Positions 42,664 to 52,645 are shown, numbered from the stretch's first letter. The stretch is 64,000 bases of DNA from Bacillota bacterium (GCA_023460995.1 JAEWOE010000003.1:294015-358014), one strand, 5' to 3'. Program-made: numbers and translations. Notes: generated by a model not told the origin, from the sequence alone.

Positions 42664-43464
42664 ATGAATAAAGTATCAGTTATAATGTCTGTATATAATA
42701 CTAAAGATTACAATATGCTAAAACAAGCAATTGATTCTATTTTAGATCAAACATATAAAAATTTTGAATTCATTATATGTGATGATGGTAGTGATGATAG
42801 TACATATAACTACTTGTTGGAATTTGCTAAGAAAGATAAAAGAATAATCATAATTCAAAACAGAGATAATTTAACTTTAGGTCCTGCTTTAAACCATTGT
42901 ATAGCGGTAGCAAGATATCCATATATTGCTAGAATGGATGCAGATGACATATCATTACCTGACAGGCTAGAATTGGAATTAGATTATTTGGAAAAACACA
43001 GAGATGTTGCATTGGTAGGATCAAATATAAAAATAATGAATGAAAGAAGCGAGATTTTTTCTATTAATAAGTTTCCTTCTAATTTAACAAAAGAGGATTT
43101 TATAAAAGGTTGTCAAATATGCCACCCATCTATTATGATTAGAAAAAGTGTACTTGAAAGATTAAGAGGTTATAGTAAGAAGAAAGAGCATATTAGAGTG
43201 GAAGATTATGAACTTTTTTTAAGAATGATTACTCAAGATTACAAAATGGTAAATTTAGATGATGAGTTATTTATACATAGACATAACTCTCATAGTTATA
43301 AAAAAAGTAAATATAGGTACTATATAAATGAGTATAAACTAAGAGAAAAGTATTTACCATTATTATCAAAAAATAGGATTAAAACTTATGATATCATTAA
43401 ACCCTTATTATTAGGATTGCTCCCATCTTTTATAAAGAACAAGAAAAAATATAAGAATAAATAA
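42664..43464 (+). CDS. Family 2 glycosyltransferase
   Basis: 266 residues with an AGAGGTGAT site. GT-A fold: VSVIMSVYNTKDYNMLKQAIDSIL, FIICDDGSDDST, the nucleotide/metal motif ARMDADD, and VEDYELFLRM as the probable catalytic loop. The C-terminus is basic (FIKNKKKYKNK) and hydrophobic enough to touch the membrane. It probably adds a sugar in capsule or teichoic-like polymer synthesis. No polymerase or flippase gene is adjacent. Confidence 0.88.
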   Translation: MNKVSVIMSVYNTKDYNMLKQAIDSILDQTYKNFEFIICDDGSDDSTYNYLLEFAKKDKRIIIIQNRDNLTLGPALNHCIAVARYPYIARMDADDISLPDRLELELDYLEKHRDVALVGSNIKIMNERSEIFSINKFPSNLTKEDFIKGCQICHPSIMIRKSVLERLRGYSKKKEHIRVEDYELFLRMITQDYKMVNLDDELFIHRHNSHSYKKSKYRYYINEYKLREKYLPLLSKNRIKTYDIIKPLLLGLLPSFIKNKKKYKNK

Positions 43465-43630
43465 TTGTTGACATTTCTTTGTCTCAAAAAACATAAATAC
43501 TGAATAAAATATAGAGAAAAAACACAAAATCTACATAATATCATTGACAAAATAGAGCAATCAAGCAATAATTATAATGGATTCCTAGCTTATTCCTAGC
43601 AAAAGGATATCTAGAATGGTGGTGAATGGT

Positions 43631-44116
43631 ATGGCTAAAAAGAATATTTCAAAAAAAGGAGTATCAAAACAAGCAGTATCGAAAAAAGTAGTAGTTGAAA
43701 AAGAGATTAGCGCTGAAAAAATATCTAATAAAAAAGAAAATAATGAAGCACTAAATACAACACAGCAATTTACACCAAAAAACAAACAAAAAGTAGTAGA
43801 AGTAAAAGAAATGGATGACTTCATGAAGGAAGAAGAAGTTTCTATTAAAAGAGTAGCACTTAAAATTTGGGATGTAGTATTTTGGGTTTTATTTGTGCTA
43901 TTAATATGCGCATGGGTAGTTGATTTTTTTAGAGTAAAATTTGAAAAAGATCCGTTATTCTGCATAAGTAAGGAAGTAGTCGAATTTGAGGATGGAACAG
44001 TAGATAAATGTACAGGTTTGGGTTATAAAGTGTACACATATGATCGCACGTCCTTAGACAAAGGCATCGAATTCGGTTCATTTTTTGCAAAGATGAAAGA
44101 GCCCGATACTGAGTAA
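43631..44116 (+). CDS. Single-span membrane protein
   Basis: 161 residues. The ATG at 43631 follows GGTGGTGAATGG; an earlier in-frame ATG at 43616 lacks a site. A long Lys/Ser-rich cytoplasmic region (AKKNISKKGVSKQAVSKK) of 85 residues, one membrane helix (about 86-107), then a short external domain with two Cys (FCISKE, KCTGLG). No family recognised. Followed 23 bases later by the large surface protein, so perhaps an accessory of its export or anchoring (inference). Confidence 0.65.
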   Translation: MAKKNISKKGVSKQAVSKKVVVEKEISAEKISNKKENNEALNTTQQFTPKNKQKVVEVKEMDDFMKEEEVSIKRVALKIWDVVFWVLFVLLICAWVVDFFRVKFEKDPLFCISKEVVEFEDGTVDKCTGLGYKVYTYDRTSLDKGIEFGSFFAKMKEPDTE

Positions 44117-44139
44117 CTTAAAAATTAGGGGAGAAAAAA

Positions 44140-47100
44140 ATGAGAGATAAGAAAAAGGTATTTGCCCTAGTATTATTTATACTAATGGGTTTCTTTATGT
44201 TCACATTTGCTAACCCAAGTGATGGTATAGATTCTCTTACCACACCAGCAAATAAAAATGAAGATAAAGAAAATGAAGAAGTAAAAGAAGTTACAAAAAT
44301 CAGTGATAATAATCCACAATTGATAGTAGCAGTAGATAATGCACCAACTATTACTGTTACTCCAAAAGAATTAAAAATAATACGCGGAGTAGATTTTGAT
44401 GTAACTACAGGAGTAGTAGTTACGGATGACAAAGATGTAAATTTAAAACCTGTCATAAGTATGACATCTATGCTAAATGCAGAAATAGGTGTATATACAT
44501 TAACTTATACAGTTACAGATAGTGGTAATAATACTAGAACAACAACTAGAACAATAAAAGTATTAGAACCAGATGCTGATGAAGATAATGATGGATATAC
44601 AAATAAAGAAGAATATGATAATGATAGTGATTTTGATAATGAAGATGAATTTCCTACTTATGATAAGGCCCCATCTATAACTATTAATGAAGATAATGTT
44701 TATAGTATGGAAATTAATTCAGCTATTCCAAAATTCGCTGCAACAGCAAAAGATGAAGCAGATGGTGATATAGAAGTTACTATCGATAATAATATTGATA
44801 AAACAGTAGTAGGTACTTATGAAGTAACTTTTACTGCTGTAGATGTTTTAAAAAACAAAACAGAAATAACAAAGGAATTTACTGTTGTAGATACAACAGC
44901 CCCAGTTATTAGCGATATTAAAAATAATTCAAATGGCAATTGGACTAATAAAATGGTAACAGTATCATGGGATATTAATGAAACAGGAGCAGGATTAAAA
45001 ACTGTTCAGTACTGTTATTCATCTGATTGCACAGATTGGAAAAATCTTCAAGAATATGAATATAGTGGTTTTTCTAGAAGTGAAGAAAGAAACAATGTTG
45101 TGTATATTAGAGCCATAGATAAATCTGATAATATATCAAATGTTATAGCGTTAACATTTAAAATTGATAAAACTAAACCAACGGTTACTGTTAGATCAGA
45201 TCAAGATATATTAGAATCAGGATCTTATTATGACTTAAGAAAAACAATAAGAATTCAACCAAGTGATAATAACTCGCGTGGTAAAGTATTTATAAATGAT
45301 GTAGAGTATAAACAATACTATGGTTCAAGTTCTTTCGGGATAAATTGGATTATAAATGGTAATACTTCTACTGATACATTTAATGTTGTTGTTTATGATG
45401 AAGCAGGTAATAAGTCTGATAACTTCGTTATAAATGTTGATAGAACAGCTCCAGATGGTATTATAAGTTATTCAAATAATAATGGTAATGATGTTACTAA
45501 GGATGATGTTACTGTAACTTTAAAAACATCTGAAGCAGTTATTATACCAAGTAGTTGGAATAAAGTAAGTGATACAGAATTTACTAAAGTTTATTCAGCT
45601 AATGGAAAATATTCAGTTGAGATAGAAGATATTTATGGAAATAAGAAAGCTTTAAATTACGAGGTAAAGCGCATTGATAAAAATGCTCCTATATTTGACG
45701 GAATAGCAAACAATGGTTTTTATGAGAAAGATTTAACATATGATATAGTTAAATCAAAAAGTAATGAAGTTGATTTTTCAATAATAGAGGAAAACTTTAG
45801 TTCTTTAATTGTTGATGGAATTTCATATAGTTATAAAACAGCACCTAAAGTGGTATCTGGTGAAGGAATACATACTATAAAAGTTATTGATAAAGCAGGT
45901 AATGAATCTGAAACAATAACAATCATAATTGATTATCCATTCACTATAACTCAAAAACTTTCGGAAGAGTTAACTAATGACGGCTACAGACTAGCTGGTA
46001 CAAGCCAAAAACCAGTTGTTAATAAGTATTATTCTAAAACGAAGTTTAACTCATTTGAATGTGTAAATGATGGTGAAACATTTGATTGTCAACCTGTAGT
46101 ATGGAAAGATAGTAATGGAAATATAGTATCTAAAATTGAACAAGCAAGAACTGTTGTATCATCAAATGATATGTATTATGAAGCTAATGAAACATTTACT
46201 GCTTATCCTATGGGTGCAATAATAGAGTATAGATTATCAAATGATTTTATTAATATGGGTTATAAAATAGGAAGTTCATCTACAAATTCAAACCAAGATG
46301 GTTTTTCAACAACAAGAACTTATTATTTTAATGAACCAACTAAATTGGTTTCATTTCCCTATGTTAACTCAGGAAACGGTACATATATGGTTTATAATGA
46401 AAGTGGTGAATTAGTTTCCAGTATTAATGGAGGACTTACAAAACCAATAGTTTATAATCATATAGTTACAGGTCATGAGATTTATACAATAGTTCCACTA
46501 ATGTTTAATGTTGTATTTAAAGATTATGACGGCACTATATTATCTAATCAAACAGTTATGGCGAATCATAGTTATACTGCTCCTGTTATGACAGGAAAAA
46601 CATATACATCTAAAAAAGGCTCAATTACGTATACTTTTAACGGATGGGATAAAAATGTTAGTAGTGTAACTAGTGATTTAACAATTAATGCAAATTATGA
46701 TATAACAAATGTTACAGCAACTTTATATGAATTAGATAAGGATGCCACAAGACCAACAAGTGGTGGCGGTTTACCAGAAAGCAAGTATAAAAAATTAGGA
46801 ACAATTGATATTAAAACACTAGATGATATTAAAAATATTATAATAGCTAATAATAAACATATCTTAACATATGATTTAGCTAGTGTTATAACATATGTTA
46901 ATGATCAGACAGCGTTGCCTATTCCTATTGATAAAGATGAGAATTTCACTAAGTACGAATTCTATGTTCTAAAGTTCGAACCAGACGGATGGCATATTGA
47001 TTGTCAAGCAGTTATTGATATAACAGTTTTAAATAGTTATAGAAATTCTGCAATTTCAGAGATAAATAGTTATGCTTCAGTATATGAATTTGATGTTAAT

Positions 47101-47745
47101 TCAGCTGAAATAACTGGAATAGTAAATGCTTCTGGAATAAGCAGTTTAAATACTAAATCTAGTATTGATACTGCAGTAGTTTCTGCAAAAAATGCAATTG
47201 ATAGTTTATTTGCTGGCACAAAAACAGCCGCAAAAAACTTAATTCAAACTGCAATTAATAGTCAATTACTAAAAAATAATTATTTAATTCAAGCAATTTC
47301 TATAAGAGATAACGCAAATACAAGTATTGATAATGGTCTTACAATAAGTAGTATTAATAGCCTAAGAGATCAAGCCATAAATACAATTAATAATTTAAAA
47401 GCTTTATCATTAAAAACATTTACAGCAACAATAACTAATAAAGCTGGAGATGGTGATTATAAATATCTTGCAGTTAATGATATTGCAAGCGATATAGTAA
47501 TTACAAAAGTATATTTTGTCTATGGTAATTTATTTGAAACTTTAGAGTTAAAATATACAGGTGATGTATACAACCCTTCTTTACTTGTAAACGCTCGTCT
47601 ACAATATGCTGATAAAGTTAGAATAGAATATACTAAAAATGGTATTAATTATCTAGCAAAGTATTATGTTGATAGAGATTGGAGTTTATTTAAGGGAACA
47701 TATATAGTAGGACTTAGTAAATACGCTGATACTTATAGTGCTTAA
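44140..47745 (+). CDS. Large Ig-like repeat surface protein
   Basis: 1201 residues with a GGGGAG site. N-terminal signal peptide (about 1-25). Two DUF5011/cadherin-like Ig domains (about 65-145 and 178-258) flank an acidic calcium-binding segment (DADEDNDGYTNKEEYDNDSD). More beta domains follow with cell-wall Ig patterns (TAPVISDIKNNSNGNW, KPTVTVRSDQ, TAPDGIISYS), an InlB B-repeat-like domain (about 790-855, FKDYDGTILSNQTV, YTFNGWDKNVSSVTSDLTINANYD) and a helical FIVAR-like part near 970-1090. There is no LPXTG or membrane anchor at the end, so it may be secreted or held by another surface component. Likely an adhesin-type stalk. Confidence 0.8.
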   Translation: MRDKKKVFALVLFILMGFFMFTFANPSDGIDSLTTPANKNEDKENEEVKEVTKISDNNPQLIVAVDNAPTITVTPKELKIIRGVDFDVTTGVVVTDDKDVNLKPVISMTSMLNAEIGVYTLTYTVTDSGNNTRTTTRTIKVLEPDADEDNDGYTNKEEYDNDSDFDNEDEFPTYDKAPSITINEDNVYSMEINSAIPKFAATAKDEADGDIEVTIDNNIDKTVVGTYEVTFTAVDVLKNKTEITKEFTVVDTTAPVISDIKNNSNGNWTNKMVTVSWDINETGAGLKTVQYCYSSDCTDWKNLQEYEYSGFSRSEERNNVVYIRAIDKSDNISNVIALTFKIDKTKPTVTVRSDQDILESGSYYDLRKTIRIQPSDNNSRGKVFINDVEYKQYYGSSSFGINWIINGNTSTDTFNVVVYDEAGNKSDNFVINVDRTAPDGIISYSNNNGNDVTKDDVTVTLKTSEAVIIPSSWNKVSDTEFTKVYSANGKYSVEIEDIYGNKKALNYEVKRIDKNAPIFDGIANNGFYEKDLTYDIVKSKSNEVDFSIIEENFSSLIVDGISYSYKTAPKVVSGEGIHTIKVIDKAGNESETITIIIDYPFTITQKLSEELTNDGYRLAGTSQKPVVNKYYSKTKFNSFECVNDGETFDCQPVVWKDSNGNIVSKIEQARTVVSSNDMYYEANETFTAYPMGAIIEYRLSNDFINMGYKIGSSSTNSNQDGFSTTRTYYFNEPTKLVSFPYVNSGNGTYMVYNESGELVSSINGGLTKPIVYNHIVTGHEIYTIVPLMFNVVFKDYDGTILSNQTVMANHSYTAPVMTGKTYTSKKGSITYTFNGWDKNVSSVTSDLTINANYDITNVTATLYELDKDATRPTSGGGLPESKYKKLGTIDIKTLDDIKNIIIANNKHILTYDLASVITYVNDQTALPIPIDKDENFTKYEFYVLKFEPDGWHIDCQAVIDITVLNSYRNSAISEINSYASVYEFDVNSAEITGIVNASGISSLNTKSSIDTAVVSAKNAIDSLFAGTKTAAKNLIQTAINSQLLKNNYLIQAISIRDNANTSIDNGLTISSINSLRDQAINTINNLKALSLKTFTATITNKAGDGDYKYLAVNDIASDIVITKVYFVYGNLFETLELKYTGDVYNPSLLVNARLQYADKVRIEYTKNGINYLAKYYVDRDWSLFKGTYIVGLSKYADTYSA

Positions 47746-47750
47746 TAAAT

Positions 47751-47778
47751 AGAAAGTTTAAATAACTTTCTTTTTTTG
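47751..47778 (+). terminator. Terminator of the surface protein gene
   Basis: AGAAAGTT/AACTTTCT around TAAAT, followed by seven T's. Confidence 0.8.
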
Positions 47779-47820
47779 GTTTATATATGTTAAAATAATA
47801 TATAGAAAGTAGATGATAAT

Positions 47821-49134
47821 ATGGAAGAAGTAGTAAATGAAAAAAGTATAACGCAAATATACAATGAATCTATGAAAACTATATCAACAGCATTACTTGA
47901 TAAAAACCAAGATACCACTGAGGCTAGAAGGCTGATTGAAGATTTAATTAATAAAGTATCCTCAAGATGTGATTTAACAAAAGAGATTCATTCATTTGAA
48001 AATCCGATTGAAAATATTTTGTATTTATCAAAAGTGGATAATAGTATTGCTGATATTTTAGAAATTCCAGTCCACTATATTTATTTTTTCTTAGGATTAA
48101 CTTATTTAGATGACGGTATCTATGATGATGCTTTAATTAATTTTGAAAAATGTATTAAAATAAATCCATTTTTTTCTAGAGCCATATTTAAAATAGCAGA
48201 ATGTTACCTTAATGCTAATGATTTAGATAAAATGTATAATATTTTACTTGATAATCATAAATATATATATCAAGCATCAGATTTAGCTGATTTTTACAGT
48301 AGATTAGGTGATTATTACTATAAAATAAAAAATTATGGGTTTGCTAACTACTTATATTCATATAGTGAGCATTATAAATCTACTGGATATAATCAAAGAC
48401 AATTATCTAATATAGCAAGATTTGAAGGAAGAGTAGTAAAAATAGATGAGGTTGCTGCAATAATACCAGCATTAAAAGCAAAAAGTATACCAACTTCTAT
48501 AACAGAAGAAATGCTTCAATATCTATTGAAAATATATCAACTACCAGTAACTGATAATTCAAAAATATATATTAAATCTTTAACAAAAAATATATTATAT
48601 GATCTAACAAAGAATGAAGTTTTTGCCCCAACTAGTTATTTAAGAAATGATACAGTTGGTTTTATATTTCAAATTCCAGAAAACTGGGAAGTTATAAGCA
48701 GGGCAAACTATAATAAATCTAGCACTGATGAAAATACATTATTTGTAATAAAGCCTCTTTCTAGAGTTACTATTAATATTAATAAAATATGTAAGTTAGA
48801 AAACAAGTTATTAAAAGAAAAATATATAGAAATAAGAGATAAGTACATAAAAAGTGGTTGTTTTGTTGTTATGGAAAGTTTAATGAAATCAGGAAAAGTA
48901 AGGTATATACAAGCTTTTTTTCAAAAGAAAATTCTTAATGATAGTATTATTGATGTACATAATTATGTCATAATAAATGACTTTTTATTAGACTTTACTA
49001 TACCTATTAATAATACCAACCTTATTGAAGAAGATTTATATAATGATAAAAATGTTATTCGTATTAATAATTTACTTAGTACACTCCAAATTATCGAGGT
49101 AATGAAAGAAGAAACAGAAGAATTTACATTTTAA
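47821..49134 (+). CDS. TPR-repeat protein
   Basis: 437 residues. TPR-like helices at about 75-145 (YIYFFLGLTYLDDGIYDDALINFEKCIKINP) and 150-215. The C-terminal 160 residues are an alpha/beta domain (TVGFIFQIPENWEVISRANYN, MKSGKVRYIQAFFQKK) reminiscent of the PsbP/Mog1-type fold. No signal peptide or membrane segment, so it is cytosolic. Partner unknown; it lies between the surface protein and the SPFH protein. Confidence 0.72.
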   Translation: MEEVVNEKSITQIYNESMKTISTALLDKNQDTTEARRLIEDLINKVSSRCDLTKEIHSFENPIENILYLSKVDNSIADILEIPVHYIYFFLGLTYLDDGIYDDALINFEKCIKINPFFSRAIFKIAECYLNANDLDKMYNILLDNHKYIYQASDLADFYSRLGDYYYKIKNYGFANYLYSYSEHYKSTGYNQRQLSNIARFEGRVVKIDEVAAIIPALKAKSIPTSITEEMLQYLLKIYQLPVTDNSKIYIKSLTKNILYDLTKNEVFAPTSYLRNDTVGFIFQIPENWEVISRANYNKSSTDENTLFVIKPLSRVTININKICKLENKLLKEKYIEIRDKYIKSGCFVVMESLMKSGKVRYIQAFFQKKILNDSIIDVHNYVIINDFLLDFTIPINNTNLIEEDLYNDKNVIRINNLLSTLQIIEVMKEETEEFTF

Positions 49135-49232
49135 TATTTCTTTTTTTTCTTTTTTATATATGGTATAATGATTATAGAATAGAAGTGATTAATTCATTTT
49201 GATTTCAGTTATTGAAAGAAAGAGGTATGAAT

Positions 49233-50402
49233 ATGGGTTTAATTAAAGCGGTAGCATCTTCCGTGAGCTCAACATTTGGCGACCAATTTAAAGAGTTTGT
49301 CACATGTCCAACTATTGAAAGAGATGTAATAATTCAAAAAGGTGTTGTTTCTCATGGAGAAGGTAATAAACATTATTCAGAAGGTGTTATTACTAATGGT
49401 AGTACTATTGCAGTTCCAGATGGAATGGCAATGATGATAATCGAAAATGGTTCTATTAAAGAGTTTACTTCTGAATCTGGTACTTATACTTTAGATAATG
49501 GTAGTGAACCAAGTATATTTACAGGTGGTCTTGGAAAAGGAATTATCGATTCAATTAAAAATATAGGAAATCGTATTACTTATGGTGGTCAAACTGCTAA
49601 AGATCAAAGAGTATACTATGTTAATTTGCTTACTATAACAGGTAATAAGTTTGGTTCAGCTGAACCACAATTTATTGAAGATGTAAAATACGGAAATTTA
49701 AGTGTAACATTTAATGGTGAATATGCATTTAAAGTAGTTGATCCTGCATTACTTGTCAATGGTATGGTTGGAGCAAACCCAAAAGATACATTAACTTATG
49801 AGGATGTAGTTGGTGGTCAATTAAAAATAAAGTTTAGTGAAAAGATGAGTGAAGCCATTTCAAATGTTATGGTTAAAAATGGTGTGTCATTTGGTAAGAT
49901 TGGTATGTATAATACTGAAATAGCAAATCAAATGAATACATGTTTAAATTCTTCTTGGAAAGAAAAATATGGTCTTGAAGTTACTGATGTAGCTATAAGA
50001 ATGAATTTAACTGATGAATCAAAAGCACAAGTTAGTGCATACGATGTTCAAGAAAAACAACTTAATATTGAAAAACAAAAGGGACAAATGTTTACAGATA
50101 ATATGTCTGGAATGGTTTCCGCAGGTGTTACTGAAGCTACAAAAACTGCTGCAGGAAATGAAAATGGAGCTATGATGGGCTTTATGGGAATGGGTATGGC
50201 TGGAGCACAAGGCTCAAGCATGATGAATACAGCAATGGCTGGGTCTACTCCAACAAATAACGCTTCTTCATCTTCTGTATCAGGTACTGCTTTTGCAGGA
50301 ACTGTTTCTGAAGAAGCAAAAACTTCTTTAGCATTTTGTCCAGATTGTGGTGCTGCAAAAATCGGAAAATTTTGCACACAATGTGGTAAAAAGTTAGATT
50401 AA
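49233..50402 (+). CDS. SPFH-domain protein with C-terminal zinc ribbon
   Basis: 389 residues. The ATG at 49233 is chosen because AGAGG (49221-49225) is seven bases upstream; an ATG at 49227 is too close. SPFH domain at about 20-290 (TCPTIERDVIIQKGVVSHGEGN, GNLSVTFNGEYAFKVVDPALLV, VAIRMNLTDESKAQV), a Gly/Met-rich linker (AMMGFMGMGMAGAQGSSMM) and a double-CxxC zinc ribbon (FCPDCG, FCTQCG) at the end. Resembles the YdjI-like proteins that act with phage-shock-type membrane stress systems. The ribbon is shared with the 55143 and 56071 proteins. Confidence 0.85.
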   Translation: MGLIKAVASSVSSTFGDQFKEFVTCPTIERDVIIQKGVVSHGEGNKHYSEGVITNGSTIAVPDGMAMMIIENGSIKEFTSESGTYTLDNGSEPSIFTGGLGKGIIDSIKNIGNRITYGGQTAKDQRVYYVNLLTITGNKFGSAEPQFIEDVKYGNLSVTFNGEYAFKVVDPALLVNGMVGANPKDTLTYEDVVGGQLKIKFSEKMSEAISNVMVKNGVSFGKIGMYNTEIANQMNTCLNSSWKEKYGLEVTDVAIRMNLTDESKAQVSAYDVQEKQLNIEKQKGQMFTDNMSGMVSAGVTEATKTAAGNENGAMMGFMGMGMAGAQGSSMMNTAMAGSTPTNNASSSSVSGTAFAGTVSEEAKTSLAFCPDCGAAKIGKFCTQCGKKLD

Positions 50403-50542
50403 ACAAAACAACAAGAAATAGTTTATTTTTGTGTAAGGATATTACATGAATTTTCAAAATTTAATAATATTAAAGTTGTATAAATAAAAAGATTGATGCT
50501 TTAATTTATATAGCAAAGTAAAAGAATGGCTGAGGAAAAGTT

Positions 50543-51652
50543 ATGAAAAGAAAAGGATTTACATTAATCGAACTTTTAGCTGTTATATTAATACTAGGAA
50601 TAATAGCATTAATAGCGATACCAACCGTAAACAATATTATTAATCAAAGTAAAAGAGGGGCATTTGAAACGACAGCCAATAATGTCGTAGGAGCGATTGA
50701 AGATGCCTGTCAGCTTCAAACCTTAAAAGGTGAAACGCTAACAACAACATATACATTTACAAATGGAATTGTCTCTCCATCATTAGATATAAAAGGAAAT
50801 TTACCAACAACTGGAACAGCAACAGTAGACTCTAGTTGCAATGTAACACTAAGTGTTACTAATGGAAAGTTCACAGCAAATAAAACAGCATCATCAGATA
50901 GTGCAACAGTAGTAGATGGTGATGAAGTAGAAGAAACACCTACTACTTATACTGTATACGCAAATGGAACAGCAGTATATTTTAATCCAGTAACTGGAGC
51001 AGCATGTACAGCAGGGCAGGCAGTAAGCACAACCGGCACAAAAACAGGATGTATGAAATGGTATACATTTAATGATGGTGGAGCATCTACTGATACCATT
51101 AATTTAATACTAGACCATAATACTACTGCTTTAGTAGCTTGGAATTCTACAGGAAGTAATGTAAGTGGACCAACAAATGTTATAACGCAACTTGCATCTG
51201 ACACTAGTTCATGGGCTGGAGTCCCAACAAGAAGTTATAGTTATAGTGTAAGTAATGGAACAGCTACTTATACTATTAATTATAGTACATATAAGGCTAG
51301 ATTAATCTCTGCTGCTGAAATAGCCACAATAACAGGAAACAGCAGTTTTTCAGAAGCAACAACTACATATACAAGTTGGTTTTATTTAGACAGTAATAAT
51401 CAAACACAAACAGCAACAACAACAGGGGCAAGTAATTATGACTGGGTATTTGATTATACAGACGGTTGTACTGGTTACGGATGTAATATAGCTGATTCCA
51501 GTAACTATGGATATTGGACATCTACAGCCGTCTCTGGTTCTAGCCGCGCTTGGCTCGTGAATAGGCACGGCGGCATGAGCAGCAACAATGTAGACACTGC
51601 AGGTAGCCTCGGTGTGCGCCCAGTTATAACTATCTTAAAATCTAATCTCTAA
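50543..51652 (+). CDS. Type IV-like prepilin with C-type-lectin-like variable end
   Basis: 369 residues. Class III-type prepilin start: MKRKGFTLIELLAVILILGI, with the cleavage/methylation motif G-FTLIE and a 20-residue hydrophobic helix, then a pilin stem (QSKRGAFETTANNVVGAIEDAC). The middle is Thr/Ser-rich. Residues about 300-369 (YDWVFDYTDGCTGYGCN, YGYWTSTAVSGSSRAWLVNR, LGVRPVITI) match the GVRPV-ended C-type-lectin/formylglycine-enzyme-like fold found at the end of DGR-diversified proteins. Its DNA from 51527 to 51619 is abnormally GC- and NNC-rich. Probably a surface pilin tip or ligand-binding protein; no pilus assembly genes are nearby. No close Shine-Dalgarno: AGGAAAAGTT. Confidence 0.82.
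   Translation: MKRKGFTLIELLAVILILGIIALIAIPTVNNIINQSKRGAFETTANNVVGAIEDACQLQTLKGETLTTTYTFTNGIVSPSLDIKGNLPTTGTATVDSSCNVTLSVTNGKFTANKTASSDSATVVDGDEVEETPTTYTVYANGTAVYFNPVTGAACTAGQAVSTTGTKTGCMKWYTFNDGGASTDTINLILDHNTTALVAWNSTGSNVSGPTNVITQLASDTSSWAGVPTRSYSYSVSNGTATYTINYSTYKARLISAAEIATITGNSSFSEATTTYTSWFYLDSNNQTQTATTTGASNYDWVFDYTDGCTGYGCNIADSSNYGYWTSTAVSGSSRAWLVNRHGGMSSNNVDTAGSLGVRPVITILKSNL
51527..51622 (+). other. Candidate DGR variable region (VR)
   Basis: Codons 329-359 of the prepilin. Fifteen of 31 codons end in C (AGC, CGC, CTC, CAC, GGC, AAC, GAC, GCC, GTC), while the rest of the gene prefers A/T-ending codons. By hand count, 51541-51620 is 49/80 G+C (61%). NNC codons at many places are what adenine-specific mutagenic retrohoming makes from AAC codons. 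The segment falls in the lectin-like ligand site, just before GVRPV. Reverse transcriptase and template repeat are not in the window. Confidence 0.65.
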
Positions 51653-51708
51653 AAAAACGGAAGATTATAAAGACAAAATGTAGTTAAGAAAACGAGCTAC
51701 AATCAAAT

Positions 51709-51754
51709 AAAGCCATTTTATGCAATAAACTGCAAAAGATGGTTTTATTTTTTA
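51709..51754 (+). terminator. Hairpin/terminator downstream of the prepilin
   Basis: AAAGCCATTTT (51709-51719) pairs with AAGATGGTTTT (51736-51746) with two G-T wobbles, with an inner TGCA/TGCA, then T's. A second hairpin TGTAG/CTACA lies just before at about 51679-51701. Inverted repeats downstream of a VR are known to assist DGR retrohoming; here one may simply be the terminator. Confidence 0.65.
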
Positions 51755-51934
51755 TAAATTCTTATAAATTAAATAGTATAGAGTTTTTATCTATTTATTT
51801 TGTGGAAATTTTATTATATTTAAAAATATAAACACAATCTTCATTAACTAGGTAATTTAAACATTATTCTTTTATGACAAATTTGACATTTCTTTTGACA
51901 TATTTTATGGTATACTTTTTAGGTGGTGATTATT

Positions 51935-52645
51935 ATGAAAAAAAAGATATTTTTATTTATAATATTTGTACTATTTGTATTAATGATAGTAGATATTGTA
52001 TGTCAAGTTTGTATTAGAGAAAATTTTAAAGATAAATCTAATTCCATAATTAAGGAGTTAGATTCCTTGGATATAGATTCAACTACAAAACTTATGATTG
52101 TTGCTCATCCTGATGATGATATCATTTGGGGAGGAAGTCATTTAATAGATGATAACTATTTAGTTGTTTGTATTACTTGTGGTGCTGATTTAAAAAGGGT
52201 AGATGAATTTGAGAAGGTAATGAAAAAGACAAACGATGATTATATCATGCTAGATTATCCTGATAAGACAAATGGAAAAAGAGATGATTGGAGTAGTGTA
52301 TATGATTCAGTTACTGATTCCTTAAAGACAATAATTGATTATAAAGATTGGGATTTAATTGTAACGCATAACCCAGATGGCGAATACGGTCATGTTCAAC
52401 ACAAAATGACTAATAAGATAGTAACAAAATTGGCGAGTGATAAAAATTTAATGTATTTTGGAAGATACTATAAATCTAACTTAGTCCCTGCTGATTTAGA
52501 AACAATTACTGATCAAAACTATAATATTAAAGTTAATATACTAGTACCTTTGTATGCTTCACAGGCTATAATTAAGCCTTATGGACATATGTTAAATCAT
52601 GAAGTATGGATTCCTTATAAAAAGTGGAGTGAGAATAATGAATAA
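51935..52645 (+). CDS. PIG-L family deacetylase
   Basis: 236 residues. The ATG at 51935 follows AGGTGGTGA. N-terminal membrane helix (about 4-24), then the LmbE/PIG-L fold: AHPDDD (zinc-binding, near residue 51) and GEYGHVQH (HxxH near 150). Family members remove acetyl from GlcNAc-containing lipids or metabolites. The signal anchor suggests action at the outside of the membrane. It overlaps the start of the YfhO-like gene by eight bases, so they are coupled and probably modify the same glycan or lipid (inference). Confidence 0.88.
   Translation: MKKKIFLFIIFVLFVLMIVDIVCQVCIRENFKDKSNSIIKELDSLDIDSTTKLMIVAHPDDDIIWGGSHLIDDNYLVVCITCGADLKRVDEFEKVMKKTNDDYIMLDYPDKTNGKRDDWSSVYDSVTDSLKTIIDYKDWDLIVTHNPDGEYGHVQHKMTNKIVTKLASDKNLMYFGRYYKSNLVPADLETITDQNYNIKVNILVPLYASQAIIKPYGHMLNHEVWIPYKKWSENNE

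Noticed and set aside
50019..50457. Minus-strand frames opposite the SPFH gene
   Set aside because: They are antisense to a well-supported gene and have no ribosome sites.
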